Source: a virus
IMG/VR virus record: IMGVR_UViG_3300032288_000554
Location: 1 to 24,995 of that record
Length of the DNA: 24,995 bases
Direction: 5' to 3' (one strand)
Positions 22,123 to 24,995 of this stretch are shown piece after piece. Both the position numbers and the translations under genes were made by a program. Numbering within the stretch: the stretch's first letter is position 1; each line of letters begins with the position of its first letter. Below the pieces are notes generated by a model. That model searched no databases. It was not told where the DNA came from and worked only from the letters and a program-made list of their open reading frames with translations.

Positions 22123-24881
22123 TGTTTACTAGACTTCCAATCAATACACTCAGTGGTGGCGTAGGGCGACAAGCTCCTACCAAAAGGTTAATTAGTGAGG
22201 CAGAGAATATTGACAACTGCTTGGTATCGCTTGAGAAGTCTATCGAAAAAAGACCACCTCTAGTACAGGTAAACTATACAAAGGATGGTGCCAGTATTGG
22301 TACCTATCTACCAGTTAATCATGTGACTCCCCCCAGTACATTCCTTACTGGGGGAGCCACTAACTTTAATCCAGATAATCTTTACTTCCATTACTTAGAT
22401 GTAGATGGGAATAATCGTTACTGTATCATTATTAACCGAGCAGCTTATACCTTTGATCCTACAGTTGCTAAGAACTTTACTTATACCCACAATGGTACGG
22501 CTGTTACAATCAACCTAGCATCCTTAGTGACGGTCTTTAGAATCGAACCTACAGAATGGATCCTAGAAGATGTAGACGTTGTTGCTGGTGCCACGGAAGG
22601 CAATACCAGTGGATTTAATAGAGGTATATTTGAGTATATAACCTTTGGTAATAAGAATACAACTACTAGTTATAGAGTTGGAAACCAGAATTACACCGTA
22701 CCAGCCACCTCAATTAAGGATACATTTGGTTCTGTAGATCTTGATATTGGTTTATTATTATGGAATAAACTCGTACCACTAGATTATTTACCAGATAACT
22801 CTTCCTTAGAAATTACAAATACTGAATCATGGTACTCTGCACAAGCTACTAACGAGTATATCCATTCAGGAGATACAGTTAACTATAAAACAACAACATC
22901 GGACAATCCCCTAAACCCCTTCTATGAAGACGATCTATCTAGTACATTGTATTGGTCCAACATTAGAGATGATATTGACTTCTATGTAAACTCTGGTACT
23001 TTAGAAGAAGAAGAGCGTGGTCAAAATGTAAATGACTTTAGTGTTATTCCACAGTATCCTGCTACAGAAGTCCAAAGCGATGTAAACGATGTCAATGGTT
23101 TTAAAGCACAAAGAATGCTAAGTCAATACTACGACAAACCAAAGATCATCCCAATCCCACAAACTTCAATTGACTTCAATCGAGATCACTATCATCAGAC
23201 ATCACCACTGCCTCCGCTGGTTCGTGACGGCCAAACGGTGTATGGCTATGGTAAAATCTATCAAACAAGAAACTCTTACCTAACTTTCCCATCCAGTATC
23301 TATCGCGCTACACGGTACGGTAAGAACCCATACTTTGAAAGAGTTAGAACAGAAGATGCTAACTCAGTATTTGACCACAGAAGATTCCCATTAATCATCT
23401 ATAAAGATACAGCTACAGATGGCAAATGGCGTGTTAAGTTCATGCCTTTGTTCCCACGCAGAGCTGGTACTAGACTAAGCAACCCAGGTCCTAAGGCTTT
23501 AGAGCGTAAAGAAAAAGTTCAATCCATGGCATTCTGGAAGAATAGACTATGGATTGCTACAGACAGTACCTTGCTTGCCAGCCGTACCAACAGTTTCTTT
23601 AATTTCTGGGTTGACGATGTTCAGAATATAACCGAAACAGATCCCATTGATATTCAATCAACCGTTGGTGCATACAATAAACTAAGTTTCATTGTACCAT
23701 TCCAATCTATTTTATTTGTAGCTAGCTCAGGCTCAGTACAATTTGAAGTAAGAGGTGGTTCTATTGACACAGGTATCTCCCCATTTAACGTAGAGTTCCG
23801 TCCTACATCGTTCTACAGTACTTCTAAACTAGTAGAACCACAGAAGATGGGTAACAATATCTTCTTTATGGATGCTGGTAGATTGTATATGTACCTATCA
23901 GGTAGTGCCTTTAATGATGAATTCTCCACTTCTATGGATATGAGTACACATTGCAAAGGTTATTTACCCCTAGAGTATGGCGCAGTTACAACAAACTCAG
24001 CTGTCAATTCACTTATGTTTGTGGACGATAACCAAAAGAATCATATTTATTTCTTTACTTTTAGAACCAATGGTGAAAAGGTAATTCAAAATGCTTACTA
24101 TAGATGGATTCTATCTGATAAAGATAATCTCCAAAGTATTAAAGCATATGAAAAAGATCTATATATGGTTTCTAAGCGAAGTATTAATCCACAAAACGCT
24201 AAGGGTTTAGTTGTATTCTTTGCATCTTTAGAAACAGTATCTATTTCTACCCCAATGGTAGATTGGTTAACTACTGTTCCTACCGCTAGTATGGTTTACT
24301 CTAGTGGTAATAATACAACTACAGTCACAATGCCTCACTATGATCCAGATGTAGCCTATGTAATTAAGGCTCCTCAATGGAGTACAGATGCTTATACTGT
24401 AATTCCAATTCCACCAAATGGAATAACTACAGTAAATGAAAACGGTATTATAAAAACTAGTTTTGTCCTTACAGGTAACTATACAACATATCCAATCTAT
24501 GTAGGCCATCCCTATGAAATGAATATTGAGTTATCACAACAAGTACAAAGATCTTCAGATGATCAAGCTACAGTTTACGAAGGTGTTCTTAATATAAAAA
24601 GAGCTACCTTTAGGCATTACAATACAGGATCATATGATATTGTTATTGATAGAAGAGGACGTTTAGATAATAAAGTTACATTCTACCCAACAGATATCAA
24701 TAGTTTATTGGCTAGGAATGATCAACTTAAGATTGATAGAGTGGGTGAGCATCTAGTTAAAGTATTGTCTTACTCCGAGGCTTGTAAGATCTTTATTAAA
24801 TCCTCATACCCAACCCCATGTAATATTTCAAATATCGACATAGTAGGTAACTTCCGTCGATTTAATACCAGTATTGAATAA
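22122..24881 (+). CDS. Tail tubular protein B (nozzle), T7 gp12-like
   Basis: A 919-residue protein (T7 gp12 is 794 aa) forming the tail nozzle. The N-terminus FTRLPINTLSGGVGRQAPTK and ENIDNCLVSLEKSIEKRPP are characteristic: these proteins begin by listing the polymer-contacting region after GGVSxQ-like motifs. Downstream are beta-propeller-like signatures such as VQSMAFWKNRLWIATDSTLL near 466-485 and FNVEFRPTSFYST near 556. The gene follows tail tubular A. A GC-rich hairpin (22323-22360) lies within residues 68-80. The additional ~125 residues compared with T7 may form surface domains that contact fibres. Confidence 0.93.
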   Translation: MFTRLPINTLSGGVGRQAPTKRLISEAENIDNCLVSLEKSIEKRPPLVQVNYTKDGASIGTYLPVNHVTPPSTFLTGGATNFNPDNLYFHYLDVDGNNRYCIIINRAAYTFDPTVAKNFTYTHNGTAVTINLASLVTVFRIEPTEWILEDVDVVAGATEGNTSGFNRGIFEYITFGNKNTTTSYRVGNQNYTVPATSIKDTFGSVDLDIGLLLWNKLVPLDYLPDNSSLEITNTESWYSAQATNEYIHSGDTVNYKTTTSDNPLNPFYEDDLSSTLYWSNIRDDIDFYVNSGTLEEEERGQNVNDFSVIPQYPATEVQSDVNDVNGFKAQRMLSQYYDKPKIIPIPQTSIDFNRDHYHQTSPLPPLVRDGQTVYGYGKIYQTRNSYLTFPSSIYRATRYGKNPYFERVRTEDANSVFDHRRFPLIIYKDTATDGKWRVKFMPLFPRRAGTRLSNPGPKALERKEKVQSMAFWKNRLWIATDSTLLASRTNSFFNFWVDDVQNITETDPIDIQSTVGAYNKLSFIVPFQSILFVASSGSVQFEVRGGSIDTGISPFNVEFRPTSFYSTSKLVEPQKMGNNIFFMDAGRLYMYLSGSAFNDEFSTSMDMSTHCKGYLPLEYGAVTTNSAVNSLMFVDDNQKNHIYFFTFRTNGEKVIQNAYYRWILSDKDNLQSIKAYEKDLYMVSKRSINPQNAKGLVVFFASLETVSISTPMVDWLTTVPTASMVYSSGNNTTTVTMPHYDPDVAYVIKAPQWSTDAYTVIPIPPNGITTVNENGIIKTSFVLTGNYTTYPIYVGHPYEMNIELSQQVQRSSDDQATVYEGVLNIKRATFRHYNTGSYDIVIDRRGRLDNKVTFYPTDINSLLARNDQLKIDRVGEHLVKVLSYSEACKIFIKSSYPTPCNISNIDIVGNFRRFNTSIE
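22323..22360 (+). other. GC-rich hairpin inside the nozzle gene
   Basis: GTGACTCCCCCCAGTA (22323-22338) is complementary to TACTGGGGGAGCCAC (22346-22360) with one bulge and one mismatch, and a 7-base loop. No T tract follows on either strand, so it is not a terminator. It is embedded in codons for VTPPSTFLTGGAT. Confidence 0.55.
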
Positions 24882-24890
24882 GGAGAGTCC

Positions 24891-24995
24891 ATGCCCTGTT
24901 ATAATTATTCCGATAATGACCCTATTTACTATAGTCCAAATGCAGGACAGTGGGCAGTTGAAAAGGTTTATACAGCAAGTGGAACAACCACAACC
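24891..24995 (+). CDS. Start of a further structural-region gene (cut by window)
   Basis: An ORF begins 9 bases after the nozzle gene behind AAGGAGAGTCC. Only 35 residues are visible (MPCYNYSDNDPIYYSPNAGQ, then WAVEKVYTASGTTTT). It is not recognised. In T7 the next genes encode internal core proteins, but the Thr-rich, aromatic start looks no more like those than like a fibre or decoration protein. Confidence 0.75.
   Translation, partial: MPCYNYSDNDPIYYSPNAGQWAVEKVYTASGTTTT

Noticed and set aside
1-24995. CRISPR array, insertion sequence or attachment site
   Set aside because: No regularly spaced repeats, transposase, integrase or terminal inverted repeats were seen anywhere.

Overview
The window looks like the replication and virion-structure half of a lytic T7-like podovirus, probably marine. 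All recognisable genes are on the + strand and are tightly packed, often with ATGA, TAATG or GTGA overlaps. The gene order is the classic T7 order: primase-helicase, DNA polymerase A, 5'-3' exonuclease, portal, scaffold, major capsid, rho-independent terminator, tail tubular A, tail tubular B. A dNMP kinase and a cobalamin-dependent (class II) ribonucleotide reductase are added to the replication part, an arrangement known from cyanopodoviruses and roseophages. No RNA polymerase, integrase, lysis or terminase gene is visible, so the subfamily and host cannot be fixed. The polymerase has Tyr at the residue-762 position, in line with a virulent lifestyle.

Layout. 1-194: 3' end of an ORF carrying a second, isolated copy of the RNR NPCSE active-site loop. 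202-431: three tandem tRNAs (Leu-UAA, Gln-UUG, Lys-UUU). 457-7562: DNA replication and nucleotide supply (primase-helicase, Pol A, HNH protein, a small unlisted ORF, dNMP kinase, exonuclease, RNR). 7573-8415: small genes bridging to the structural part, including two overlapping short ORFs with a hairpin and a coiled-coil protein just before the portal. 8426-10030: portal. 10023-18789: about 8.8 kb of accessory virion-type genes inserted between portal and scaffold, where T7 has almost nothing. 18817-21201: scaffold and major capsid. 21244-21278: terminator. 21293-24881: small basic protein and the two tail tubular proteins. 24891 to the end: start of another gene.

The accessory block is the most unusual part. 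It holds four consecutive fibre or adhesin genes (three sharing an N-terminal module and three ending in a DGG tag, one with a large polyglycine domain), a protein that reads as a cohesin-like domain fused to a two-loop dockerin, two proteins with matching ends but different middles, and a run of very small Lys/Cys-rich or Met-rich proteins of 17 to 79 residues. The major capsid protein carries a loop matching the EF-hand/dockerin calcium-binding pattern. Together these suggest a modular, possibly calcium-dependent, surface-decoration and host-attachment system. That function is inference; the sequence patterns are directly visible.

In the replication part, helicase and polymerase would make DNA, exonuclease would degrade host DNA or remove primers, and RNR plus dNMP kinase would supply deoxynucleotides. 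Overlapping starts suggest translational coupling. No stretch longer than about 100 bases lacks a gene.
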